Assembly (NCBI RefSeq): GCF_019880635.1
Contig: NZ_JAINVX010000002.1
Coordinates: 124,001-188,000 of the forward strand
Reading direction: 5' to 3'
From: Hanstruepera marina
Lineage (GTDB): Bacteria > Bacteroidota > Bacteroidia > Flavobacteriales > Flavobacteriaceae
Length of the DNA: 64,000 nucleotides
Part shown: one piece after another, positions 18,113-26,666 of the stretch
Layout of the letters: each line of letters starts with the position of its first letter
How positions within the stretch are numbered: the first letter of the stretch is position 1
Program-made: the position numbers and the translations under genes
The notes under the pieces: model-generated
What the model was told of the DNA's origin: nothing
Databases searched by the model: none
What the model saw: only the letters and a program-made list of their open reading frames with translations

Positions 18113-18582
18113 TCCAAATTCCGAGATTGTCCGTTTAATAATTTCCAGCCATCAGTGCGTTTAATAAGTGTGCCTGATTCAATGATTTTGAAGTTGGATT
18201 GAACATTGGCTGTATCAACCATTTGGCCTTTTACAATTCCCGAATAATTAGCAATTTTTGATGATAAAGGAAAAATTTCTAACCTTTCAAATTCAAAAGA
18301 AATGGATTGTATGCTTTTATTGTTCTGAACAAGAATAGCTTTGATAGAGTCATACTTTATAGTCGATTTGTAACCCGGTGGTACCCAGAAAAAATCATCG
18401 GAATTATCCAAATAATCAAATTCCGCAGGTAAACCATTTTGTTTGATAGCTTCGTGATACTCATCAAACATGGTTTCAATTTCATTAACAACTTGTGATT
18501 TATCCAACGTTTTGGGTTGCTCTTTTTTGCAACTAAAAAATAGTATGATAATTAACAGTGAAAAGAGACTAATGGGTTTCAT
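18109..18582 (-). CDS. NTF2-like (SnoaL/DUF4440-type) lipoprotein
   Basis: The 157-residue protein has a lipoprotein signal (SLLIIILFFSC, Cys18) and a small alpha+beta domain resembling SnoaL/DUF4440 proteins: a first helix with INEIETMFDEYHEAIKQ-like pattern, the strand FFWVPPGYKSTIKYDSI, and an ending GTLIKRTDGWKLLNGQ. No enzymatic role can be assigned. It lies 6 bases after coaD in the same direction. Confidence 0.7.
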   Translation of the reverse strand: MKPISLFSLLIIILFFSCKKEQPKTLDKSQVVNEIETMFDEYHEAIKQNGLPAEFDYLDNSDDFFWVPPGYKSTIKYDSIKAILVQNNKSIQSISFEFERLEIFPLSSKIANYSGIVKGQMVDTANVQSNFKIIESGTLIKRTDGWKLLNGQSRNLD

Positions 18583-18588
18583 GACAAT

Positions 18589-19044
18589 TTATTTTACACG
18601 AACACTATTTGGAACCAATTTGGTGTAATCACCATGGTTTCTAATAACATCACGAACAATTGAAGATGAAATGTAAGATGTGTTGGCAGCAGTTAGCAAG
18701 AAAACGGTTTCTATGGGTGCTAAATCCCGATTGGTGTGTGCAATAGCCTTTTCAAATTCAAAATCAGCAGGATTGCGTAAACCACGTAAAATGAATTTGA
18801 CATTATTTTTTTTGCAGAAGTCAACAGTTAAGCCTTCATAAGAAACCACTGTCACTTTTGCCTCATTGGCAAATGCATCTTTTATAAATTGCATGCGTTC
18901 TTCTAACGAAAACATGTATTTTTTTTCTGCGTTTATACCAATAGCGACAATCACCTCATCAAAAAGCTTTACAGCACGTTTTATAATATCGTAATGTCCT
19001 AAAGTAATGGGGTCAAATGATCCTGGGAAAATGGCTCGTTTCAT
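18589..19044 (-). CDS. coaD: Phosphopantetheine adenylyltransferase
   Basis: The 151-residue nucleotidyltransferase has the GSFDPITLGHYDII motif (the TxGH nucleotide-binding site) and SYISSSIVRDVIRNHGD at its C-terminus. It makes dephospho-CoA from 4'-phosphopantetheine and ATP. It follows ddl by 18 bases. Confidence 0.97.
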   Translation of the reverse strand: MKRAIFPGSFDPITLGHYDIIKRAVKLFDEVIVAIGINAEKKYMFSLEERMQFIKDAFANEAKVTVVSYEGLTVDFCKKNNVKFILRGLRNPADFEFEKAIAHTNRDLAPIETVFLLTAANTSYISSSIVRDVIRNHGDYTKLVPNSVRVK

Positions 19045-19062
19045 GTTCTAAAATTACGATTT

Positions 19063-20037
19063 TTATTTCAAAGCCTCTTCAATGGCATTTTCAAATAATT
19101 CAGCTAGATTTATTCCAGCGGCGGCAGCTTGTTGTGGTAAAATACTAGCCTTTGTAAGACCTGGAACTGTATTGACTTCCAAAAGATGCGGTTTACCATT
19201 CTTAAAAATATATTCACTTCTGGAAAACCCATCCATTTTTAAAATTTCATAAACCTGCTTGGCAACTTTACGAACGTTGTTGGCATCTGTTTCAGAAATT
19301 CTTGCAGGTGTAATTTCTTGTGATTCACCCAAATATTTGGCTTTGTAATCAAAAAAATCATTATCGCTTACTATTTCGGTTATAGGCAAAACAATCACTT
19401 CGCCTTTGTATTTAATAACTCCAATGGAAACTTCAATGCCATCTAAAAACGATTCAATAATGATTTCATCATCTTCTTTATAGGCATGTTGAATGGCTTG
19501 ATTAAGCTCTTCTTGTTTATAGACTTTGGTAATGCCAAAACTGCTACCAGCTTTATTAGCTTTTACAAAACAGGGTAAGCCCACTTTGTTGATAATAGCG
19601 TTTTCATCAATTGGGTCGCCCAAATTTAAATAATAGCTCTCGGCTGTTTTGATTCCATAAGGTTTTAGAACACTCAAACAATCACGTTTATTAAACGTTA
19701 AGGCCGCTTGATACATGCCACAACTGGTGTGTGGAATTTTTAAGAGCTCAAGATACGATTGCATGTAGCCATCTTCACCAGGAGAACCATGTATGGCATT
19801 GAAGACGCAGTCAAAAGTAATTTTTACGCCCTTAACAGTTATGGAAAAATCATTTTTATCGATTGGAAATTCTTGTTTATCATCATTAACATAAACCCAT
19901 TTGTCTTCAAATATATGGAGCCTGTAAGCTTCAAATTTATCAGGATTTAAGGTTTCATAAACCACTTGGCCGCTTTTAAGCGAAATCTCGTATTCGCTAG
20001 AGTAGCCACCCATTATTATTCCAATCTTTTTTTTCAT
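19063..20037 (-). CDS. ddl: D-alanine--D-alanine ligase
   Basis: The 324-residue ATP-grasp enzyme shows the N-terminal GGYSSEYEISLKSG, the HGSPGEDG motif, the ATP-lid region KANKAGSSFGITK, and the metal-binding LLEVNTVPGLT. It joins two D-alanines for peptidoglycan precursors. It is the first gene of the ddl-coaD-lipoprotein unit and is divergent from a PASTA-domain protein, another peptidoglycan-related gene. Confidence 0.97.
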   Translation of the reverse strand: MKKKIGIIMGGYSSEYEISLKSGQVVYETLNPDKFEAYRLHIFEDKWVYVNDDKQEFPIDKNDFSITVKGVKITFDCVFNAIHGSPGEDGYMQSYLELLKIPHTSCGMYQAALTFNKRDCLSVLKPYGIKTAESYYLNLGDPIDENAIINKVGLPCFVKANKAGSSFGITKVYKQEELNQAIQHAYKEDDEIIIESFLDGIEVSIGVIKYKGEVIVLPITEIVSDNDFFDYKAKYLGESQEITPARISETDANNVRKVAKQVYEILKMDGFSRSEYIFKNGKPHLLEVNTVPGLTKASILPQQAAAAGINLAELFENAIEEALK

Positions 20038-20173
20038 GTCTATTTTCCGTTTAAAAGGAAATCAAATTGATTAATTCTGTCTATAAAATCTAAAACGAAC
20101 AATAAAACGTATCTATTATTAGTTAAGCTAAAATATCACTAAAAAATCGAAAGTAAAAACAGTTCTGTTTTTA

Positions 20174-20181
20174 TATATTTG
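20174..20181 (+). promoter_or_regulatory. Probable -7 element of the PASTA-rluD operon
   Basis: TATATTTG is a full match to TAnnTTTG and lies 18 bases before ATG 20200. It overlaps a TTG codon at 20179 that could otherwise be taken as the start, which argues for the ATG. No -33 TTG was seen at normal spacing. Confidence 0.5.
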
Positions 20182-20199
20182 TTTCAGAAACAATCATGC

Positions 20200-20763
20200 A
20201 TGAGTTTAATAGGATTTCTAAAAAGTAAAGTATTTTTAAAGCAGTTGGTATTGGCATTGGTGGCTATAGTAGTTATAGCATTCATTATGTTAAAATGGTT
20301 AAATATATCTACCAATCATGGTGAGTTTGAAACGGTTCCTGACTTAAAGGGTAAGTCTGTTAAGGTAGCAAAAATTGAATTGGATAAGAACAATTTAGCC
20401 ATGGAAATTTTAGATTCGTCAAATTTTAATCCAGATTACCCCAAGTTCTCTGTTATAGAACAAGATCCTATTGCTGGTAAGCAGGTAAAAGAAAATCGAA
20501 AAATATACTTGACCCTTAACCCATCAGGTTATCGAAAAGTCATGATTCCAGAATTAAAGGAGCGTACTTTAAGACAGGCTAAACCGACTTTGGAGGCGCT
20601 GGGTTTTGAAGTAGGAAAGCTAACTTATATTGATAATATTGCTATTGATGTGGTTATAAAAATGATGTACGATGGTCAAGAAATTAAAGCTGGTGATATG
20701 TTGCCTAAAACTTCAAAAATTGATTTGGTTTTAGGTAATGGTAATAGGCCATCTTCAGATTAA
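20200..20763 (+). CDS. PASTA domain-containing protein
   Basis: From ATG 20200 the protein has 187 residues: a short cytoplasmic N-terminus, one membrane helix (LVLALVAIVVIAFIMLKWL) and two extracytoplasmic PASTA domains (from VPDLKGKSVKVAK and from MIPELKERTLRQAK). PASTA domains bind peptidoglycan fragments or mediate envelope contacts. Here they are not attached to a kinase. The gene ends 2 bases before the rluD-like gene, so the two share a transcript. A longer TTG-initiated reading from 20179 overlaps the promoter and is not used. Confidence 0.88.
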   Translation: MSLIGFLKSKVFLKQLVLALVAIVVIAFIMLKWLNISTNHGEFETVPDLKGKSVKVAKIELDKNNLAMEILDSSNFNPDYPKFSVIEQDPIAGKQVKENRKIYLTLNPSGYRKVMIPELKERTLRQAKPTLEALGFEVGKLTYIDNIAIDVVIKMMYDGQEIKAGDMLPKTSKIDLVLGNGNRPSSD

Positions 20764-20765
20764 CT

Positions 20766-21806
20766 ATGGACGATTACACACCAGAAAATCAACAGGAAGA
20801 TGATGACTTGTATGAGCATTATGCTTTTACGGCCGAAAAAGGCCAGCAACCGCTTCGTATAGATAAATATCTCATGAATTTTATTGAAAACGCCACGCGT
20901 AATAAAATTCAAGCTGCTGCCAAAAATGGCAATATCTATGTGAACGATTCGCCTGTAAAATCGAATTATAAGGTTAAGCCATTTGATAAAATCCGTGTAC
21001 TTTTTGAACACCCGCCTTATGAGTATTTGCTGACTCCTGAAAATTTACCACTTGATATTGTTTATGAAGATGATGATTTGTTAGTTGTTAATAAAGAAGC
21101 TGGTATGGTTGTGCATCCAGGACATGGCAATTATTCAGGAACTTTAATTAATGCCTTGATTTATCATTTTGATAATTTACCTAATAACTCCAGTAACAGA
21201 CCTGGTTTGGTACACCGCATTGATAAGGATACCAGTGGCTTATTGGTGATTGCAAAAAATGAAGAAGCCATGACCCATTTGGCCAAGCAGTTTTTTGATA
21301 AAACCAGTGAGCGCGAATATGTTGCTTTGGTTTGGGGCAATGTAGAGGAAGATGAAGGCACTATAGAAGGCAACATTGGAAGACATCCAAAAAATAGATT
21401 ACAAAATACGGTTTACGAAGGTGATGATGCCGACAAAGGAAAACCTGCCGTAACACACTACAAGGTTTTGGAGCGACTAGGTTATGTCACGTTGGTTTCC
21501 TGTAAGTTAGAAACCGGACGTACGCACCAGATACGCGTGCATATGAAACACGTTGGGCATACCTTATTTAACGATGAGCGTTATGGTGGCGAAAAAATTC
21601 TAAAGGGAACCACATTCACCAAGTACAAACAGTTTGTAGAGAACTGTTTTAAGGTTTTGCCACGGCAAGCACTACATGCCAAAACACTGGGGTTTGAGCA
21701 TCCCAAAACAGGTAAGATTATGCGATTTGATTCTGAAATACCACAAGATATGCGGACTTGTATTGAAAAATGGCGCCAGTATTCCAAGCACCAATCCAAC
21801 GAATAA
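20766..21806 (+). CDS. rluD: RluA family pseudouridine synthase (RluD-like)
   Basis: The 346-residue enzyme has an N-terminal S4 RNA-binding domain (about residues 22-75, LRIDKYLMNF), the catalytic motif HRIDKDTSGLLV whose Asp attacks the uridine, and the conserved LETGRTHQIRVH. RluD-type enzymes modify 23S rRNA helix 69. The symbol rests on family similarity and on context common in Bacteroidota; RluA-family subgroups are hard to separate by eye. Confidence 0.88.
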   Translation: MDDYTPENQQEDDDLYEHYAFTAEKGQQPLRIDKYLMNFIENATRNKIQAAAKNGNIYVNDSPVKSNYKVKPFDKIRVLFEHPPYEYLLTPENLPLDIVYEDDDLLVVNKEAGMVVHPGHGNYSGTLINALIYHFDNLPNNSSNRPGLVHRIDKDTSGLLVIAKNEEAMTHLAKQFFDKTSEREYVALVWGNVEEDEGTIEGNIGRHPKNRLQNTVYEGDDADKGKPAVTHYKVLERLGYVTLVSCKLETGRTHQIRVHMKHVGHTLFNDERYGGEKILKGTTFTKYKQFVENCFKVLPRQALHAKTLGFEHPKTGKIMRFDSEIPQDMRTCIEKWRQYSKHQSNE

Positions 21807-21846
21807 ATTTTATTTATAATTTCATAGAAACAAAAACCCATGAAGG

Positions 21847-21877
21847 TTGATATTTTCTATAGGTAATTGTAAATTTG
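21847..21877 (+). promoter_or_regulatory. Promoter of yaaA
   Basis: TTG at 21847-21849, a 20-base spacer and TAAATTTG at 21870-21877 match the Bacteroidota consensus. The site covers the TTG codon at 21875 and so excludes it as a start. Confidence 0.65.
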
Positions 21878-21895
21878 AGACAAATCTTTATGTCA

Positions 21896-22654
21896 ATGAA
21901 ATTAGTATTATCGCCAGCCAAGTCTTTAGATTATGAAAGTAAATTGCCAACTTCAAAAACTACCGAAGCTTGCTTTTTGTCTGAAGCAAAACGTTTAAAT
22001 AAACTGCTTAAAAAGAAATCAGCTAAAAGTTTGTCCAAACTTATGAGCATATCTGATAATTTAGGTCAGCTTAACTATGAGCGTATTCAAGAGTGGGAGT
22101 TACCATTTACAAAAGATAATGCCAGGCAAGCGGTTTACGCCTTTAGCGGTGATGTGTATAGAGGGTTGGACGCATATACAATTTCAACAAAGCAGTTGGA
22201 TAAACTTCAGGATACGGTCCGTATCATTTCAGGATTGTATGGCGTTTTAAAACCATTGGATTTAATTATGCCTTACCGTTTGGAAATGGGAACAAAATTT
22301 CCTGTTGGAAAAAATAAAAACCTTTATGAATTCTGGAAAAAGAAAGTCACCCAAGCTTTGAATGCTGAATTGGAAGATGGTGAGTTATTTTTAAATTTGG
22401 CCAGTAATGAATATTTTAAAGCCATAGACACCAAAGCGTTAAAAGTACCTGTGGTTACAGCTAATTTTAAAGATTTAAAGAATGGTGAGTACAAAACCAT
22501 CATGACCTTCGCAAAGTTAGCACGAGGCTACATGACGCGTTATGTGATTGATACCAATGCCAAAACATTGGATGACATTAAAGGATTTAATTACGAGGGC
22601 TATGGTTTTAGTGAAAGCCTGTCAACCGATACCGATTTGGTATTTATTAGATAA
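21896..22654 (+). CDS. yaaA: Peroxide stress protein YaaA
   Basis: Starting at MKLVLSPAKSLDYE, which aligns with the E. coli YaaA N-terminus, the protein has 252 residues. The family pattern continues with SGDVYRGLDAYT, LYGVLKPLDLIMPYRLEMGT and LNLASNEYFKAI. YaaA lowers free iron and so limits oxidative DNA damage under peroxide. ATG 21890 (adding MS) is equally possible. It is convergent with the THX gene; only 2 bases separate the stops. Confidence 0.9.
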   Translation: MKLVLSPAKSLDYESKLPTSKTTEACFLSEAKRLNKLLKKKSAKSLSKLMSISDNLGQLNYERIQEWELPFTKDNARQAVYAFSGDVYRGLDAYTISTKQLDKLQDTVRIISGLYGVLKPLDLIMPYRLEMGTKFPVGKNKNLYEFWKKKVTQALNAELEDGELFLNLASNEYFKAIDTKALKVPVVTANFKDLKNGEYKTIMTFAKLARGYMTRYVIDTNAKTLDDIKGFNYEGYGFSESLSTDTDLVFIR

Positions 22655-22656
22655 GG

Positions 22657-22788
22657 TTAGGCCTTTGCCTTTTTGTTGATATTGATTTTATCTTCAGGTT
22701 TTACTTTTTTCTTGATGCGTGGTCGTCTGACACCGTAAGTGCCTCTATGGATTTTGCCTCGTTTTGTTTTTTTATCGCCTTTTCCCAT
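22657..22788 (-). CDS. 30S ribosomal protein THX
   Basis: This short minus-strand gene encodes 43 residues starting [19 protein letters not shown] and ending in KKAKA, almost half of them Lys or Arg. That composition and the [10 protein letters not shown](H/W)RGTYG core are those of THX, a small protein bound in the head of the 30S subunit in Thermus and Bacteroidota. It is easily missed because of its length. A perfect hairpin CCCACT-AA-AGTGGG lies just upstream (22798-22811). Confidence 0.93.
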   Translation of the reverse strand: MGKGDKKTKRGKIHRGTYGVRRPRIKKKVKPEDKININKKAKA

Positions 22789-22862
22789 GTTTTACTGCCC
22801 ACTAAAGTGGGAATTTTATTTAATTACACTTATTTTTAACCTTTATAAAATACGAAATTTGA

Positions 22863-22914
22863 TTCTCGATACAAATTTTTCTCATTTCAATCGAAAAATC
22901 CACTCGAATTGACG
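22863..22914. repeat. Dispersed repeat, degenerate copy A
   Basis: The stretch runs from TTCTCGATACAA to CACTCGAATTGACG with an AT-rich centre. The same two ends occur in two more copies at 36074-36114 and 36123-36164. This copy is the most degenerate, with a longer centre. Confidence 0.65.
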
Positions 22915-22937
22915 AATTTTATTTAAATGTACTATAG

Positions 22938-22957
22938 ATTCCTGCCTGCGCAGGAAT
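22938..22957. repeat. Palindromic repeat fragment
   Basis: ATTCCTGC / GCAGGAAT arms surround CTGC. This resembles the tip of a common flavobacterial intergenic repeat. It touches the first ATG (22956) of the following ORF, which supports the later start at 22965. Confidence 0.6.
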
Positions 22958-22964
22958 GGTAAAT

Positions 22965-23702
22965 ATGTTTCTACACAAACACCCATACGAACCTTTTATT
23001 CAAAACGATACGACGAAGTTAATTGTTGGCACCTTGCCACCACCGCGTTTTTCTACGGGCGATTTACTAGAAAAGGATGTGGATTTCTGTTACGGTAGTT
23101 ACTACAACAGTTTGTGGTTGTTTATTGATGAAATACATAATTTAAACTTACGTTACGATAATTCGCAAGAAGCCATAGACCAACGCAAAGCATTTTTAAT
23201 TGAGCATAAAATTGGTGTTTGTGATATTGTGGAATCAGCTGAACGTGACAAGATTGATGCTTCCGATTTAGGTATGAAAAACATTGTGTTGCGTGACTTA
23301 ATAGGTTATTTAAAACAATATCCCAATATTGGTACATTGTTGTTTACAGGAGGTAATAGTAAAAATGGCCCTGAATATTTTTTTAGAAGGCATTTACGGG
23401 GCTATGACCTGAAACTGGAATTGGTAAACAACGCCGTTCCTAGAATTCATCAGTTTGAGTTATGTCATACAGAACGAAGTGAAGAATCTTTAGTTAATGA
23501 GATTTCTCGACAGGCCTGTCTTGAGAGCAGTCGAAAGGCTGGAAATGACAAACGTATAATTAAAACAGTTTCCTTAACATCGGGTTCTGGGGCTGCCAAT
23601 ATTTCTATTAGCCGATTACCCTTGTATAAACAGCTAAAGGTCAAAAACCCAAAATTTAACACCTTTGATTTTCGGGTTATGCAGTATCGGGAGTTTTTTT
23701 AA
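22965..23702 (+). CDS. Uracil-DNA glycosylase family protein with an in-frame repeat insertion
   Basis: The product (245 residues from MFLHKHPYEPF) shows the UDG-superfamily elements LIVGTLPPPRF near the N-terminus, DFCYGSYYNSLW, and LLFTGGNSKNGPEYFF. Such proteins bind or excise altered bases, but this subgroup has no established substrate. About 30 residues beginning at LCHTERSEES (near residue 166) are encoded by a repeat element at 23463-23550, inserted without breaking the frame before the GSGAANIS motif. The family length without it is near 215. The first ATG (22956) lies in another repeat and is not used. The 3' end overlaps the cyclase gene by 4 bases. Confidence 0.75.
   Translation: MFLHKHPYEPFIQNDTTKLIVGTLPPPRFSTGDLLEKDVDFCYGSYYNSLWLFIDEIHNLNLRYDNSQEAIDQRKAFLIEHKIGVCDIVESAERDKIDASDLGMKNIVLRDLIGYLKQYPNIGTLLFTGGNSKNGPEYFFRRHLRGYDLKLELVNNAVPRIHQFELCHTERSEESLVNEISRQACLESSRKAGNDKRIIKTVSLTSGSGAANISISRLPLYKQLKVKNPKFNTFDFRVMQYREFF
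23463..23550. repeat. MITE-like repeat inside a coding sequence
   Basis: The 88-base element begins TGTCAT and ends ATGACA (perfect 6-bp terminal inverted repeats) and contains the motifs GAACGAAGTGAAG and TTTCTCGACAGG typical of short dispersed repeats in Bacteroidota genomes. Its translation gives the characteristic TERSEES peptide. It has no stop codon in the host frame. Confidence 0.75.
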
Positions 23703-24529
23703 TTATCCAATAACGCAATGATGCGCAATGGTGCGCCAGTACCACCTTTTATTTTCATGGGTAGTGCAATAATCTCAAAACCATCATTGGGCAATTGGTT
23801 CAGATTGGTAAGGTTTTCAAAGGCTGGAATGTTTTTAGAAAGCAGTATAACATGACTTTTAAACCATTGCGATTGGCCGTAATCTATACTGGGTGTGTCG
23901 ATGCCAATGCCTTTAATGTTTCTGTTGTCAACCAACCATTGGGCAGCATCAGGTGACAAGCCCGGGAAATGGAGCAAAGCAATGGCATGGTCGCCACGCT
24001 CGGTGGTGCCCAAATATTTTTCTTTATTGGGATAGTATTTGGCAAAACCGGTTTGTAGTAACACAATACTGCCATTAGGAATTTGATGGCCTATTTGGTT
24101 TTCCCAGTTGGTTAAATCTTCAACGGTAATCAAATAATCTGGATTGTCCTTGGCGTTTTTGGACACATCAATTTTTATGGCCGAGCCTACTAAATGCTCT
24201 AAAGGAATTTCTTCGACGGTTTGCCCTGTTTTTGAAAAGTGAATAGGTGCATCTATATGCGTGCCACCATGCTCGGCAGTGGAAAAGTTATTGGCTGAAT
24301 AGTAAAACCCTTTGTCCGTGTCACCAGCAAAAACAGTATCGAGTTCAAACTCTTTAGCGGTTACCCAATACACGGTTTCTTTGGAGTATTCATATGAAAG
24401 ATCGACAATGGTTTTATCAGTTAATTTTTGAGTTTCAACAGGAGTTTCTGCCTCTGTGGTTTTTGTTTGTTGGTGGCAGCCTATAAGCGCCAAACTTAAG
24501 AATGCGCCGAGTATTGTTTGCTTTAACAT
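23699..24529 (-). CDS. Cyclase family protein (kynurenine formamidase-like), lipoprotein
   Basis: The 276-residue protein has a lipoprotein signal (LSLALIGC, Cys18) and a cyclase domain with the metal-binding signature HGGTHIDAPIHF (about residues 94-105) and GIDTPSIDYG. The family includes kynurenine formamidase and various hydrolases; here an extracytoplasmic amidohydrolase is likely but the substrate is unknown. It stands alone, convergent with the glycosylase-like gene. Confidence 0.85.
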   Translation of the reverse strand: MLKQTILGAFLSLALIGCHQQTKTTEAETPVETQKLTDKTIVDLSYEYSKETVYWVTAKEFELDTVFAGDTDKGFYYSANNFSTAEHGGTHIDAPIHFSKTGQTVEEIPLEHLVGSAIKIDVSKNAKDNPDYLITVEDLTNWENQIGHQIPNGSIVLLQTGFAKYYPNKEKYLGTTERGDHAIALLHFPGLSPDAAQWLVDNRNIKGIGIDTPSIDYGQSQWFKSHVILLSKNIPAFENLTNLNQLPNDGFEIIALPMKIKGGTGAPLRIIALLDN

Positions 24530-24769
24530 GACTGATGGGTTAGAAGTTTACCTGTTAAAGATACGGAAAGTAATTGTTAGGTTTTGTTATCATTAGGATG
24601 TATGGCAAAATGAATATATTTGTAACTAATATGTAAAAAAAATAAGCGTAATATGATTCGGTGGTGATCTTCCAAATGAGACCCAATATTTGCCAATACG
24701 ATGAATATACACTTTCTCGTAGTATGTTATTCTTGAAAAATATTTTACCTTTCTAAAATATTTTATTCA

Positions 24770-26380
24770 ATGAGATATTTAAGTTTAATTTTAATAGTTG
24801 TTTCTAGTTTCTGTTATGGTCAGGAGTCTGTTGAGATTCTGATAGACAGTTTAAACTTTGTAATCAATCCAGAAGGTAAAGTTTCATTAAGTAAGCGTAT
24901 TGCTTCTGAATTGTCTAATGAAGATTGGGACAAGGCCATATCGTATTTGGAATTGGCTGAAACAGAAGCTGAAAATACTGAAAATCCTACCTTGGAGTTA
25001 GCATCAATATATGTTGCTTTTGGAGATATTTTCTACTCTAAAGATGTTTTGGATATTACATCAGAATACTATCAAAAAGCTTACAGCCTTTACAAAGAAC
25101 TAGGTGATAAATCTGAAATGTCAATTTTGGAAAATAATTTAGCCATCATCTACGCTCAATTAAAAAATCAAGATAAAGCTTTAGAATATTTTAGGAATGT
25201 TTACAGGCATCAACTGGAAAACAATGACACGTTGAGATTAGCACAAATATTGAATAATATTGGAACACTTCATCTTGAGCGACATGTAGATTCTTCTTTA
25301 TATTATTTTAATAAATCGCTAAAAATTTCAGAACGTTTGAACAATGAGGTTTTAAAGGGGTATATCTATACTAATTTGGGGAGAGGCTATACCGATCAAG
25401 ACAATATGACTAAAGCTAGAGAAAATTTTAATAAAGCATTGACTGTTGCCAATAACTCCAATAATGATATAGTAAAAGGGTTTGTTTATCAATCTCTTGC
25501 TATGTTTTACGCTAAAACCGAAGAACATGATTCAGCGATTGTTTATTCTAGAAAAACAATGGATTTGAATAAGGGCAATTTTTATAGTTTTAGTAATCAA
25601 GATGCCACAAGTACATTGTATCAAGCTTATAAGAGCAAAAATGATTATAAAAATGCTGTTCACTATTTTGAGCAATACAATAAGATAAGAGATAGTCTTA
25701 ATGTTGAGGAGAAAGCTGTAAACGTTGAACGGTTAAAGTTGCAACAGGAATACAAAGTAAGAGAGCAAATACGTCAACTTGAGGAGGATAAAAAACGTTC
25801 CAATTATATAATGATAGGATTGGGTTTGGTCACAGGAATTTTGTTTTTAATAATCCTATTGATTAAATATAGAGATAAGATATCTAAAAGCCAATTAGAG
25901 AAGAAGCTGCTAGAAGCAGAACAAAAAGAGTTACGTCAAAATTTGGAAAATAAAAACAAGGCTCTCATAGGGAAAGCAATGGCAGAAATGCATAGGACAG
26001 ATATTATAAACGGAATTTTGAACGATTTAAAACAAGTAAAACGAAAAGCAGTTAAAAAAGAAACACAGCAAGCCATTGATTATATTTTAAAAAGCTTACA
26101 ACGTGACTTGAGTTCAAATGTTTGGGAAGAGTTCGAGATTAGTTTCGAGCAAGTTCATGAGTCATTTTGCAAAGCACTCATTGCAAAACATCCAGATTTA
26201 ACACCTAAAGATAGACGATTGTGTTCTCTTCTTTATTTAGACCTAACTTCCAAGGAAATTGCTCTCATCACAGGTCAATCTTTTAAATCAGTTGAAAATG
26301 CAAGAACACGACTTCGTAAAAAATTAAATCTTACTAAAGAAAAGGTAAATCTATCTAATTACATGAATAGTTTACAGTAA
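24770..26380 (+). CDS. TPR domain transcriptional regulator with LuxR-type HTH
   Basis: The 536-residue protein has a signal-like N-terminus (to about residue 17), 6 or so TPR repeats (residues about 40-320), one membrane helix (YIMIGLGLVTGILFLIILLI), a charged coiled coil, and a C-terminal helix-turn-helix: DLTPKDRRLCSLLYLDLTSK then EIALITGQSFKSVENARTRL. This one-component membrane regulator layout is common in Bacteroidota. It lies directly upstream of two secreted T9SS proteins in the same direction, and may control them (inference). The 240-base upstream gap has a TATATTTG box at 24615-24622 with a poor -33. Confidence 0.86.
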   Translation: MRYLSLILIVVSSFCYGQESVEILIDSLNFVINPEGKVSLSKRIASELSNEDWDKAISYLELAETEAENTENPTLELASIYVAFGDIFYSKDVLDITSEYYQKAYSLYKELGDKSEMSILENNLAIIYAQLKNQDKALEYFRNVYRHQLENNDTLRLAQILNNIGTLHLERHVDSSLYYFNKSLKISERLNNEVLKGYIYTNLGRGYTDQDNMTKARENFNKALTVANNSNNDIVKGFVYQSLAMFYAKTEEHDSAIVYSRKTMDLNKGNFYSFSNQDATSTLYQAYKSKNDYKNAVHYFEQYNKIRDSLNVEEKAVNVERLKLQQEYKVREQIRQLEEDKKRSNYIMIGLGLVTGILFLIILLIKYRDKISKSQLEKKLLEAEQKELRQNLENKNKALIGKAMAEMHRTDIINGILNDLKQVKRKAVKKETQQAIDYILKSLQRDLSSNVWEEFEISFEQVHESFCKALIAKHPDLTPKDRRLCSLLYLDLTSKEIALITGQSFKSVENARTRLRKKLNLTKEKVNLSNYMNSLQ

Positions 26381-26513
26381 TCAGGTCTCTATATTAATTA
26401 AATTCTTAAAAATCAATTAATTACATTTTATTGAGTGGTTTTTATTGGGTGATTTTAATTGGTTGGAGTGTTTTTGGGTGCCTAAATTTTTATCAATAGG
26501 TATGGTGATATCT

Positions 26514-26521
26514 TATGTTTG
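26514..26521 (+). promoter_or_regulatory. Possible -7 element before the small ORF and FN3 protein
   Basis: TATGTTTG matches TAnnTTTG and lies 29 bases before the small ORF at 26551. It sits between two GTGATATC copies (GGTGATATC at 26504-26512 and GTGATATC at 26521-26528). The -33 region is weak. Confidence 0.35.
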
Positions 26522-26550
26522 TGATATCAAAAGATTTAATGGGATAATAA

Positions 26551-26634
26551 ATGTCTGTAAAACCCAAAAATGCTTCTAAATCTTTAGAAGAGCTTCTAAA
26601 GATTCAAAGTTTAAAAAAAGCAAGTATTAGATAA
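26551..26634 (+). CDS. Small ORF (27 aa) with conserved PKNxSKSLEELL motif
   Basis: ATG 26551 opens a 27-codon frame whose residues 5-16 read PKNASKSLEELL, followed by a Lys-rich tail. A second small ORF at 29688-29816 shares 11 of these 12 residues and sits in the same place relative to a secreted protein gene. Between the two blocks at least five codons differ only synonymously (for example GAG/GAA, CTA/TTA, CCC/CCG), which points to selection on the peptide. It ends 32 bases before the FN3 protein gene. No signal peptide or known family; function unknown. Confidence 0.6.
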   Translation: MSVKPKNASKSLEELLKIQSLKKASIR

Positions 26635-26666
26635 CACTTTATTAATTAACCAAAACTTATATTTTT

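Noticed and set aside
22956-22964. Start of the glycosylase-like gene at 22956
   Set aside because: That ATG is the end of a palindromic repeat; the family-like N-terminus MFLHKHPYEPF starts at 22965.
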